A stretch of DNA of 64,000 bases, taken from the NCBI RefSeq assembly GCF_036014215.1, contig NZ_CP107921.1, forward strand, positions 5,959,501-6,023,500, in the 5' to 3' direction. The position numbers and the translations under genes were made by a program. This DNA is from Streptomyces sp. NBC_00440 (GTDB lineage: Bacteria > Actinomycetota > Actinomycetes > Streptomycetales > Streptomycetaceae). Under the pieces are notes generated by a model that saw nothing but the letters and a program-made list of their open reading frames with translations, was not told the origin of the DNA and made no database searches. This document shows, piece after piece, positions 54,123 to 60,760 of the stretch. Position 1 is the stretch's first letter. Each line of letters opens with the position of its first letter.

Positions 54123-54943
54123 CACGCTCCTGCCAGATCGTCCAGCAGACTCAGGCTTTCTTCGGGGGTGAGAGCCTGCGAACGCAGCATTCCATACTTC
54201 TGTTGATAGATGCTGACCTCATCTGGATCGTCGACCAGGACACTGATGCGCTGGCCTTCGAGGTAGACGAGATGATGGTGCTCGGGGGTCTCCAGCAGAA
54301 CCATCGGGCCGTCGAGTCCAGCGTGCCGCCCCCGCCGTGTGGGCACGATCTGGAGCCCCGGGAAAGGCAGTTCGGCGCACCGACGTAGGTGTCGCAGCTG
54401 CTCGTTCAGAACCGCGCTCCCGCCGAGGGGGCGGGTCAGGATGACCTCTTCGATCAAGTAGTTCATCATGGGTGGCCACGGCCTGCGGTCGAAGATCCGC
54501 TGCCGGTCGATTCGCGCGGCGACTCGTTCTTCGACCTGCTCGCTACTGATCGGCGGATACAGGCTGTCGATAACGGCGTGTGCATAGCGCTCGGTCTGGA
54601 GCAACCCGGGAATGACCTGGTTCTGGTACGAAAGCAGGGTCAGCGCATCCTCCTCGTAGTCGATGAAGTCCTGTGCGAATGCCGGGAACCGCTCCCGGTC
54701 CGGCATCTCCTCCACGCCGACCCCCAGCGCCCCACCCGTATCCAGCGCACGGTCCAGCCGGTCGGCCAGGTCGGGCTGTAGCGGCCGCCGTCCCTGTTCG
54801 ATGGAGGCGATCGTGTCGACGTGTACGTTCACCTCGTCGGCCAGCTGCGGCTGCGTCAGGCGGGCGCGTTTGCGGAAGTGTCTGAGCTGCGCACCGATCA
54901 GGTGCCAGGAGGGGTTCTTCTTGCGCTTGTTCGCCGGGTGCAT
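54122..54943 (-). CDS. XRE-family HTH regulator with DUF5753 (WhiJ type)
   Basis: 273 residues from the ATG (M-H-P-A-N-K), preceded by GGGAAGG nine bases upstream; a GTG further upstream would add 25. N-terminal HTH: IGAQLRHFRKRARLTQPQLADEVNVHVDTIASIEQGRRPLQPDLADRL. The rest is DUF5753 (QVIPGLLQTERYA, RIDRQRIFD, FPGLQIVPTRRG, VYLEGQRISVLVDDPDEV). This belongs to the large WhiJ/BldB-associated group of Streptomyces regulators that work with a DUF397 partner, encoded here right after it. Divergent from an ATPase-fold anti-sigma-like gene. Confidence 0.92.
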   Translation of the reverse strand: MHPANKRKKNPSWHLIGAQLRHFRKRARLTQPQLADEVNVHVDTIASIEQGRRPLQPDLADRLDRALDTGGALGVGVEEMPDRERFPAFAQDFIDYEEDALTLLSYQNQVIPGLLQTERYAHAVIDSLYPPISSEQVEERVAARIDRQRIFDRRPWPPMMNYLIEEVILTRPLGGSAVLNEQLRHLRRCAELPFPGLQIVPTRRGRHAGLDGPMVLLETPEHHHLVYLEGQRISVLVDDPDEVSIYQQKYGMLRSQALTPEESLSLLDDLAGA

Positions 54944-54986
54944 GGCGTCTGCCTTCCCGCCCGTGGCCGTAAATGACCGGTTTCGC

Positions 54987-55009
54987 GGCGTACCAGGAAT
55001 CTGTACGCC
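54987..55009. promoter_or_regulatory. Inverted repeat in the HTH/ATPase divergent region
   Basis: Arms GGCGTAC (54987-54993) and GTACGCC (55003-55009) with a nine-base spacer, 44 bp from the HTH gene start and 46 bp from the ATPase start. Confidence 0.5.
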
Positions 55010-55054
55010 TTCACTCACTGGCTCACCCTAGTCACAGTGCGTGACGGTCGGTGC

Positions 55055-55492
55055 ATGAACCAGGAACTCCAACTCCCCTACTTCCGCGAGGCGTTCTACC
55101 GGCGGGAGCGCAGGTCCGTCCCCCGGGCCAGGAAGTTCACCGCCGAGGCGCTCGCCGACTGGGGCCCTCCGGTCCGTACGGACGATGTGCTGCTCTGTGT
55201 GAGCGAGCTGGCCACCAACGCACTGCTGCACGGTGTCCCACCCGGCCGGGGATTTCGGCTGCATCTGTACTTGGAGCGCGACGGGCTGCTTCATGTGGAG
55301 ATCCACGACAGCGGTCCGGGCGAGGTACGCGTGCCGGAGGAGTCCACCGAGGCGGAGGGCGGTCGGGGGCTGTTCGTCGTGGCGGCCCTGGCGGACAAGT
55401 GGGGCGTGGGGGAACGGAACCCGGGCAAGACGGTGTGGTGCGGGTTTCAGTGCCTGTTTTCCGGCCCGGAATCCGAGCAGAGGGTGACGTGA
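55055..55492 (+). CDS. HATPase_c / RsbW-like ATP-binding protein (AbaA type)
   Basis: 145 residues. GHKL ATPase motifs: VSELATNALLHGVP (N box), EIHDSGPG (G1) and GGRGLFVVAALADKWGV (G2). This is the small anti-sigma-factor-like fold. A nearby in-frame GTG at 55037 is an alternative start; neither has a good ribosome site. Together with the divergent XRE and DUF397 genes it makes the abaA/whiJ/DUF397 trio found many times in Streptomyces genomes, linked to development and antibiotic control. Target unknown. Confidence 0.88.
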   Translation: MNQELQLPYFREAFYRRERRSVPRARKFTAEALADWGPPVRTDDVLLCVSELATNALLHGVPPGRGFRLHLYLERDGLLHVEIHDSGPGEVRVPEESTEAEGGRGLFVVAALADKWGVGERNPGKTVWCGFQCLFSGPESEQRVT

Positions 55493-55504
55493 GGTGCTCG
55501 GGCA

Positions 55505-55534
55505 GCGCGGCGGGCCCGGTGGTGCCCGCCGCGC
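55505..55534. terminator. Bidirectional terminator
   Basis: Perfect 11-bp arms GCGCGGCGGGC (55505-55515) and GCCCGCCGCGC (55524-55534), eight-base loop, between the convergent ATPase and tautomerase genes. Confidence 0.85.
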
Positions 55535-55544
55535 CGGCAGGCGG

Positions 55545-55751
55545 TCAGCTCTTGCCGAGCATTTCGGCCGTGAGTACGGTGCCGCCCACGCCCCAGCCCC
55601 CGTCGGGGACCTCGTCGATGACCACCAGGGTGGTGGCCCGGGCGCGCTCACCGTAGACATCGGCGTAGGCGTCGGTGACGGCGTCGATGAGCTTCTTCTT
55701 CGACTCCTGCGTCAGGGTTTCCGCGGGCACCTTGAGGTTGGCGAAAGGCAT
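55545..55751 (-). CDS. 4-oxalocrotonate tautomerase-like protein
   Basis: 68 residues, the typical size. Pro follows the initiator Met (MPFANLKVP), giving the catalytic Pro1 after processing; LTQESKKKLIDAVTDAYADVYG forms the helix and TTLVVIDEVPDGGWGVGG the C-terminal strand and loop. Catalyses keto-enol tautomerisation of small unsaturated acids in known relatives; the substrate here is unknown. It follows the SDR gene by 84 bp on the same strand and may be its partner. Confidence 0.9.
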   Translation of the reverse strand: MPFANLKVPAETLTQESKKKLIDAVTDAYADVYGERARATTLVVIDEVPDGGWGVGGTVLTAEMLGKS

Positions 55752-55835
55752 GGTGATTCCTGCTCTCCGATGGGGTGTTGGGCAAACGGGAAAAGAGATG
55801 TGGTGGCGAAAGGTCCGGAGCGTGGCTGCCGGGCG

Positions 55836-56573
55836 TCAGATGATCCCGCCGTTGGCGCGCAGGACCTGTCCGTTGACCCAGTGCCCCGAGGGGCCGGCCA
55901 GGAAGGCGACGACCTCGGCGATGTCCTCGGGGGTGCCGAGCCGTTCCAGCGGGGGCTGTTTGGCGAGCCGTTCGATCGTGGCTTCGTCCTTGCCCTCGAA
56001 GAACAATTCGGTGGCCGTGGGGCCGGGGGCGACGGCGTTGACCGTGATGTCGCGGCCCCTCAGCTCGCGCGCGAGAACAAGCGTCATCGCCTCGACGGCT
56101 CCCTTGCTGGCGGCGTAGGCGCCGTACTCGGGGAACTGCAGGCCCACCACCGAGGTGGACAGATTGACGATGGCGCCCCCGGCGCGCACGCGCCGTGCGG
56201 CCTCCCTCGCCACGACGAAGGTGCCGCGGATGTTGGTGCGGTACAGGTCGTCCAGGACGGCCAGGTCGAGGTCAGCGATGGGTGACAGGCCCATCCGCCC
56301 CGCGGAGTTCACCACGACGTCGACGCCGCCGAACTCCTTCTCCGCCGAGTCGAACGCCGCCGCGACCGCGTTCTCGTCGGCCACGTCGGCCTGCACGGAT
56401 ATCGCCCGGCCTCCGGCGGCGGTGATCGTCTCGACCACCTGGTTCGCGGCGTCGGCCGACCCCGCGAACCCCACGGCGACGGCGTAACCGCGGGAGCCGA
56501 GGGTGATCGCTGCCGCCCGGCCGATACCGCGGGAACCACCCGTGACCACGGCGACACGCTGCTGCCCGTTCAT
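55836..56573 (-). CDS. Short-chain dehydrogenase/reductase
   Basis: 245 residues. Classical SDR: cofactor motif TGGSRGIG, NSAG, catalytic Ser and YGAYAASK (Tyr, Lys), and the C-terminal GHWVNGQVLRANGG. Start ATG follows AAAGGA. Divergent from a TetR gene with a 106-bp region rich in repeated operator-like half sites, so it is very likely the TetR target. Substrate unknown. Confidence 0.93.
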   Translation of the reverse strand: MNGQQRVAVVTGGSRGIGRAAAITLGSRGYAVAVGFAGSADAANQVVETITAAGGRAISVQADVADENAVAAAFDSAEKEFGGVDVVVNSAGRMGLSPIADLDLAVLDDLYRTNIRGTFVVAREAARRVRAGGAIVNLSTSVVGLQFPEYGAYAASKGAVEAMTLVLARELRGRDITVNAVAPGPTATELFFEGKDEATIERLAKQPPLERLGTPEDIAEVVAFLAGPSGHWVNGQVLRANGGII

Positions 56574-56585
56574 GAGCCATCCTTT

Positions 56586-56679
56586 CCATATCGCTGATAT
56601 CCCTTTGTGGAATCGACGATATGGCGACGCTAGCACGGCGCCTTTATCGGCGCTAGCCATGTCGCGTATCGTTGATTTC
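56586..56679. promoter_or_regulatory. Operator cluster between SDR and TetR genes
   Basis: Perfect 8-bp arms CCATATCG (56586-56593) and CGATATGG (56617-56624). Extended half-sites read ATATCGCTGAT (plus), ATATCGTCGATTCC (minus) and TATCGTTGATTTC (plus, 56667-56679), sharing TATCGyyGAT. GCTAGC palindromes at about 56630 and 56653 add a second layer. Confidence 0.6.
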
Positions 56680-57393
56680 ATGGAAGCGGATGCGACGATC
56701 CGCGCGGCGATGATCGAAGCCGCGCTGCAGCAACTGGCGGGTTCTTCGGACCACGACGTGGCGACCCGTGCGGTCTGCGAGGCCGTCGGCGTGACGCAGC
56801 CGGTCCTCTACCGGCTGTTCGGCGACAAGCGCGGACTGCTCGACGCGGTGGCCGACCACGGCTACGAGCGATACGCCGCGCTCAAAGCGGCCCAGGAGCA
56901 GACCGGGGACCCGGTGACCGACCTGCTGGCCGGATGGGACGGTCACATGGCCTTCGCCAGGGAACATCCGGCGCTCTACCAACTGATGTTCACGCCCCGG
57001 CCCTGGTCGCACTCCACCGCCCGGCAGCGCGTGTTCGACCTCCTTGTCGCGGCGCTCGTCCGCTGTGCGGCGGTGGGCGCCCTCAGAACCGAACCGCGCA
57101 CCGCCGCAGAGCTGATCCTGTCCGCGAACGTCGGCATCGCGCTCCACCACATCGCAGCCCCAGCGCTGTTCAGTGACTCCACGGTCTCGCACCTGATGCG
57201 CGATGCCATGTTCTCCAGGGTGCTCACCCGGCCGACCGGACACGACGAGGGCGACCCCCTGCACTCGGCGGCTCTGCGTCTGCACGCTCAGCTGGAACTG
57301 AACGGCACCGACGCCCTGGAACCCGTGGAGACCGCCCTGCTGCTGCGCTGGCTCGCCCGCATCACCGAGCCGGGCGCCCGCCAAGGCGGCTGA
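56680..57393 (+). CDS. TetR-family regulator
   Basis: 237 residues from this ATG; an ATG at 56659 would add seven, but one half-site of the probable operator lies between them. HTH: AALQQLAGSSDHDVATRAVCEAVGVTQPVLYRLFGDKRGLLDAV. The C-terminal TetR domain contains LLAGWDGHMAFAREHPALYQLMF typical of TetR_C_33-like ligand domains. Likely represses the divergent SDR gene and itself. Confidence 0.9.
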   Translation: MEADATIRAAMIEAALQQLAGSSDHDVATRAVCEAVGVTQPVLYRLFGDKRGLLDAVADHGYERYAALKAAQEQTGDPVTDLLAGWDGHMAFAREHPALYQLMFTPRPWSHSTARQRVFDLLVAALVRCAAVGALRTEPRTAAELILSANVGIALHHIAAPALFSDSTVSHLMRDAMFSRVLTRPTGHDEGDPLHSAALRLHAQLELNGTDALEPVETALLLRWLARITEPGARQGG

Positions 57394-57398
57394 GCGGA

Positions 57399-58550
57399 TC
57401 AGAACGAGCTGGCAGCGGCCAGGAGCTGGACCCCGGCCGCTGCCAGCAGTGCGCCGGGCAGCGACCAGGTGGCGAGCGGCCCGGCGATGGCCGCGCCGAT
57501 GGCGAACCCGGTGAGTTTCAGGCTGGCGCCAGTGGTGAAGATCTGGCCGCGCAACCGGGCGGGCGCCTCCCGGTGCCGGATCGCGAACAGGGCGGTGAGC
57601 TGCGGGCCTTCACCGATCCCGGTGAGAACGGCCGACGCGGCGACCGGCACCGGTCGGCCGGTCGCCGCGAGGGCCGGGGCTGCGGCCAGGACCACGGTGC
57701 TGAGCCGGACGACCGTGTCGGGGCGCAGCAGCCCCGGGCGGCGGGAGAGCAGGGTGTTCGCGGCCAGGGCGGCTACCGCGGCGACGCCGAGGAGGACCGC
57801 GCCCCGGTCGGCGCCGCCGAGCACCCGTTCGCCGAGCGGCGGGGTGCAGGCGAGCAGCGCGCCGCTGCCCACACACGAGACGACGGATGCGGTGGTCGCG
57901 CGGGCCAGGGTGGGGGAGCGGGCGATGGCGAGGAATCCGGCGGTGAGGTCGGTGTGGACCCGCCGGCGTGCGGCAGTCCCTTCCGTAACGCTCCGTTCGG
58001 GCAGTGCCCAGGCGGCCGGGAGGGCCAGACAGATCAGCGTGGCCGACCCGGCCACACCGCTGGGCGCGCCCGCCGAAGCGGCGGCCGCTGCGGCCAGGGC
58101 GGGCCCTGCCAGGCTCGCGAGGTTGAACGTCATCGCGTCGACGGCGTTCGCGCGGGGGAGCGCTCCGGGGGCGACGACGCGCGGGAGCTGGGAGGTCCAG
58201 CCGCCCGAGAGCGCCGGTCCGAGCAGTCCGCCGGCCGCCGCGATCAGTACGGTGCAGGCGACCGGGACCCGGCCGAGGCTGAGCAGCAGGGCGCCGAGGG
58301 CCATGGCGTACAGCGTGAGGGTGCAGGCCAGCAGGCGGCCGGGCCGCGGCGAACGGTCGAGGAGCACGCCGAACACGGGGCCGCCGACCGCCGCCGAGAC
58401 CGTGAGACCGGCGAGGACCGCCGATGCGGCCGTGGCGGAACCGGTGGCCGCGAGCCCGGCCAGCAGCAGGGCGGGCCCGGACATCTCGTCCCCGGTACGG
58501 GCCGCCACGGCTCCGGTGGTGTAGCGGGCCAGTGAGTAACGCTTCTCCAT
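57399..58550 (-). CDS. MFS transporter
   Basis: 383 residues, about 12 membrane helices, Ala/Leu-rich. VFGVLLDRSPRPGRLL is the loop 2-3 motif and LGPALSGGWTSQLPRVV follows in TM4-5. The ATG at M-E-K-R-Y-S was preferred to a GTG nine bases upstream; there is no clear ribosome site. Divergent from a CGNR zinc-finger regulator with only 56 bp between starts and a shared GTTAC-N4-GTAAC operator-like site, so that regulator is the likely controller. Substrate unknown; efflux is plausible. Confidence 0.88.
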   Translation of the reverse strand: MEKRYSLARYTTGAVAARTGDEMSGPALLLAGLAATGSATAASAVLAGLTVSAAVGGPVFGVLLDRSPRPGRLLACTLTLYAMALGALLLSLGRVPVACTVLIAAAGGLLGPALSGGWTSQLPRVVAPGALPRANAVDAMTFNLASLAGPALAAAAAASAGAPSGVAGSATLICLALPAAWALPERSVTEGTAARRRVHTDLTAGFLAIARSPTLARATTASVVSCVGSGALLACTPPLGERVLGGADRGAVLLGVAAVAALAANTLLSRRPGLLRPDTVVRLSTVVLAAAPALAATGRPVPVAASAVLTGIGEGPQLTALFAIRHREAPARLRGQIFTTGASLKLTGFAIGAAIAGPLATWSLPGALLAAAGVQLLAAASSF

Positions 58551-58559
58551 CACGATCAC

Positions 58560-58573
58560 GTTACGCAGGTAAC
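58560..58573. promoter_or_regulatory. Inverted repeat between MFS and CGNR genes
   Basis: GTTAC-GCAG-GTAAC. A third GTTAC half lies at 58593-58597 within a TACATT element that is a good -10 for a leaderless CGNR transcript. Confidence 0.5.
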
Positions 58574-58606
58574 CGAATCCTGCGCCAGATGCGTTACATT
58601 CGCCGG

Positions 58607-59146
58607 GTGCTCACCCCGAACGAGACCCTGGAGCGGACCGCCGCTCTGATCAACGTCCTGAGCCTGGAGACCGCGACGGCGGGGCAGGTGGCCGATGTGC
58701 TGCACACCCACGGCGAAACCGGTGAACTCGCGCTCTCCGCAAGCGATATGGAAGAGCTGCGGTCCGCCGCCCGCGCGCTGCGCGAGGTCTTCGCGGCCGA
58801 GGGGGCCGACGCCGCCGCGTCAGCCGTGAACGGGCTGCTGCGACGCAGCACCGGCCGCCTCCGTCTCACCTCGCACGACGGCAGCACGCCCTGGCATCCG
58901 CACCTCGACCGCGATGACGACGCGCCGTGGGGCGAGTGGTTCCTCGCCTCGTCCTGTCTGGCGCTGGCCGTCCGCCTCTGGGACCGCCAGCGCCCGCCGG
59001 GCGGCGTCTGTGCCTCGACGGGCTGCGGGAACGTCTTCGTCGTGGAGGGCAGTGGTCCTGCCCGCCGGTACTGCTCGCGCCGGTGCGCCACCCGCGAACG
59101 GGTCGCGGCGCACCGGCGTGGGCGAGGAGCGGCAACGGGTCCGTGA
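58607..59146 (+). CDS. CGNR zinc-finger (ABATE) putative stress regulator
   Basis: 179 residues from a GTG (V-L-T-P-N-E-T); an ATG at 58589 would add six. N-terminal ABATE helical domain (ETLERTAALINVLSLETATAGQVADVL) and a C-terminal CGNR zinc finger: GCGNVFVVEGSGPARRYCSRRCATRERVAAHRR, with Cys pairs to bind zinc. TACATT (58595-58600) sits seven bases before the GTG, which would make the mRNA leaderless. Ends exactly where the convergent YceI gene ends, with no base between stops. Confidence 0.88.
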   Translation: MLTPNETLERTAALINVLSLETATAGQVADVLHTHGETGELALSASDMEELRSAARALREVFAAEGADAAASAVNGLLRRSTGRLRLTSHDGSTPWHPHLDRDDDAPWGEWFLASSCLALAVRLWDRQRPPGGVCASTGCGNVFVVEGSGPARRYCSRRCATRERVAAHRRGRGAATGP

Positions 59147-59755
59147 TCAGGCGGACTTGATCGCCGAGATGTCGAAGGCCAGCTTGACCTTGTCGCTGAC
59201 CATGACGCCACCGGTCTCCAGGGCGGCGTTCCAGGTCAGGCCCCAGTCGGAGCGCAGGATCTCGGTACTGCCCTCGAAGCCGACGCGCTGGTTGCCGTAG
59301 ACGTCGGTGGCCGAGCCGTTGAACTCCAGGTCGATGGCGAGCGGCTTCGTGACGTCCTTGATGGTCAGGTCGCCGACGATGCGGTACGTGTCGCCGCCGA
59401 GCTGCTCGGCGTGCGTGGAGCGGAACGTCATGTGCGGGAACTGCTCGGCGTCGAAGAAGTCGCCGCTGCGCAGGTGGCCGTCGCGGTCCGCGATGCCGGT
59501 GTCGATGCTCTCGATCCGGATGTCGATGGCCGCGGTGGACTTCGAGGGGTCGGAGCCGTCCAGGTGCAGCGTGCCCTCGTGCTCGGTGAAGGAGCCGCGC
59601 ACGTTGGTCACCATGGCGTGGCGCACGGTGAAGCTGATGGCGCTGTGGGCCGGGTCGATGCTGTAGTCGCCGGACAGAGCGGCCAGGGCGGGGTCCACCG
59701 GGAGGGTGGCGGTGGTGGCCGGGGCGGTGGGGGACTTGCGGTTGAACAGAGCCAT
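59147..59755 (-). CDS. YceI-family lipocalin-like protein
   Basis: 202 residues; start ATG has GAGGAGGAG at good spacing. No signal peptide, unlike E. coli YceI, so cytosolic. Fold signatures: GDYSIDPAHSAISFTVRHAMVTNVRGSF, GHLRSGDFFDAEQFPHMTFRST, and LTIKDVTKPLAIDLEFNG. The family binds polyisoprenoids or amphiphilic lipids in known members. Stop codons of this and the CGNR gene abut. Upstream lies a palindromic AAGGTT-GTTT-AACCTT. Confidence 0.93.
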   Translation of the reverse strand: MALFNRKSPTAPATTATLPVDPALAALSGDYSIDPAHSAISFTVRHAMVTNVRGSFTEHEGTLHLDGSDPSKSTAAIDIRIESIDTGIADRDGHLRSGDFFDAEQFPHMTFRSTHAEQLGGDTYRIVGDLTIKDVTKPLAIDLEFNGSATDVYGNQRVGFEGSTEILRSDWGLTWNAALETGGVMVSDKVKLAFDISAIKSA

Positions 59756-59832
59756 GGCTCCTCCTCGGGTGATGGGTGGTGCGTGATGGGTGGTGCGTGA
59801 GCGCGGGAGTGCGTGCACAGGTGGCGTTCGCC

Positions 59833-59848
59833 AAGGTTGTTTAACCTT
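59833..59848. promoter_or_regulatory. Palindrome upstream of yceI
   Basis: AAGGTT-GTTT-AACCTT, with further TTCAAA/ATTCAAC blocks to 59890. The AT-rich patch 59833-59895 is the probable promoter region of yceI; MarR-type repressors use TTGAA-like palindromes, which this resembles. Confidence 0.5.
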
Positions 59849-59902
59849 CAACGAGATTCACCATAGAGCCATCTGGTTCAAAATTCAACATCTTCGTCAA
59901 GA

Positions 59903-59974
59903 GTGTGCGGCGGGGTGTGCGGATGGGTGCGCGGACGGGCGTGCGGACGAGTGTGCGGGCGGCTTCGCGGACCG
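59903..59974. repeat. About six tandem 12-bp repeats
   Basis: Units such as GTGTGCGGATGG, GTGCGCGGACGG, GCGTGCGGACGA and GTGTGCGGGCGG lie head to tail in the 59756-60139 gap, which has no gene I can support. Confidence 0.75.
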
Positions 59975-60060
59975 GTGTCCGGTGCACGGTGACGGCCCTC
60001 TGGCGGACGCGCGTAGAACTGCGGCACTATCTGTCCCGCTCCACCTGCACAGCAGCCCCA

Positions 60061-60123
60061 CGGACAACGCGGACAACGCCGACATCGCACTCCATGCAGT
60101 CATCGCAGTCATCGCAGTCATCA
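60061..60123. repeat. Two sets of 9-bp tandem repeats ahead of the secreted M15-like gene
   Basis: CGGACAACG twice plus CCGACATCG (60061-60087), then CAGTCATCG twice plus CAGTCATCA (60097-60123), just before the GGAGGA ribosome site. Confidence 0.85.
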
Positions 60124-60139
60124 GCAGGAGGAATCCCCC

Positions 60140-60649
60140 ATGAAACTCCGCCCGGTTCTCGCCGCGCTCGCGCTCGTCCTCGGTGTCCTCTTCGCGCCCG
60201 GCGTCGGCGTCCTCGGAGGTGCCACCGACGCCTTCGCCGCGACGAAGATCAGTCACGCCACGGCCACGTCGATGTTCCGCTCGTCCGGCATCACCTGGTC
60301 GTCGTCCGGTGGCTGCTCCGACCGGAACGTCGCCACCTGCACCTCCTTCGACCAGCTCAACCTGGCCACCGCACAGGGCGCCCAGACGCTCAAGGGCGCG
60401 CTCGGCTGCGCCATGAACATCACGGGAGGCACCGAGACGGGCCACGCGTCCGGCACGTACTCGCACTGGAACGGCTACAAGCTGGACATCGCCAAGACCA
60501 CCTGCCTGACCAACTACGTCAAGAACACGTTCACGTACATCGGCCTGCGCGGTGACGGCTACCCGCAGTGGAAGTCCGGCGCGGGCAATGTGTACGCGGA
60601 CGAGGGCAGCCACTGGGACGTCACGTTCTACAACTGCGGCGGCTGCTGA
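60140..60649 (+). CDS. Small secreted protein, probable M15-like peptidase
   Basis: 169 residues. Sec signal peptide (1-34, ending DAFAATK). The mature domain has TGGTETGHASGTYSHWNGYKLDIAKT and DEGSHWDVTFYNCGGC: His-Asp in SHWNGYKLD and Glu-His in EGSHW are arranged like the zinc site of M15 D-Ala-D-Ala peptidases and endolysins. Cys are numerous (GGCSD, TCTSF, GCAMN, TTCLT, NCGGC), suiting a disulfide-stabilised extracellular enzyme. GGAGGA precedes the ATG. Peptidoglycan or other substrate is inferred; the metal-site reading is by pattern only. Confidence 0.82.
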   Translation: MKLRPVLAALALVLGVLFAPGVGVLGGATDAFAATKISHATATSMFRSSGITWSSSGGCSDRNVATCTSFDQLNLATAQGAQTLKGALGCAMNITGGTETGHASGTYSHWNGYKLDIAKTTCLTNYVKNTFTYIGLRGDGYPQWKSGAGNVYADEGSHWDVTFYNCGGC

Positions 60650-60679
60650 GGCCGGCCGCCCGGTACCGGCTTGGACTTT

Positions 60680-60710
60680 CGGGCAGCGGCTGTTGGACTG
60701 CCGCTGCCCG
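60680..60710 (+). terminator. Hairpin terminator after the secreted M15-like gene
   Basis: Perfect 11-bp arms at 60680-60690 and 60700-60710 (core GGGCAGCGGC and GCCGCTGCCC), nine-base loop. Confidence 0.85.
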
Positions 60711-60760
60711 CAAGGGCATTGGGCGTTGACCGGTGGCCGGGGCGCGGATACCCAGTGACC

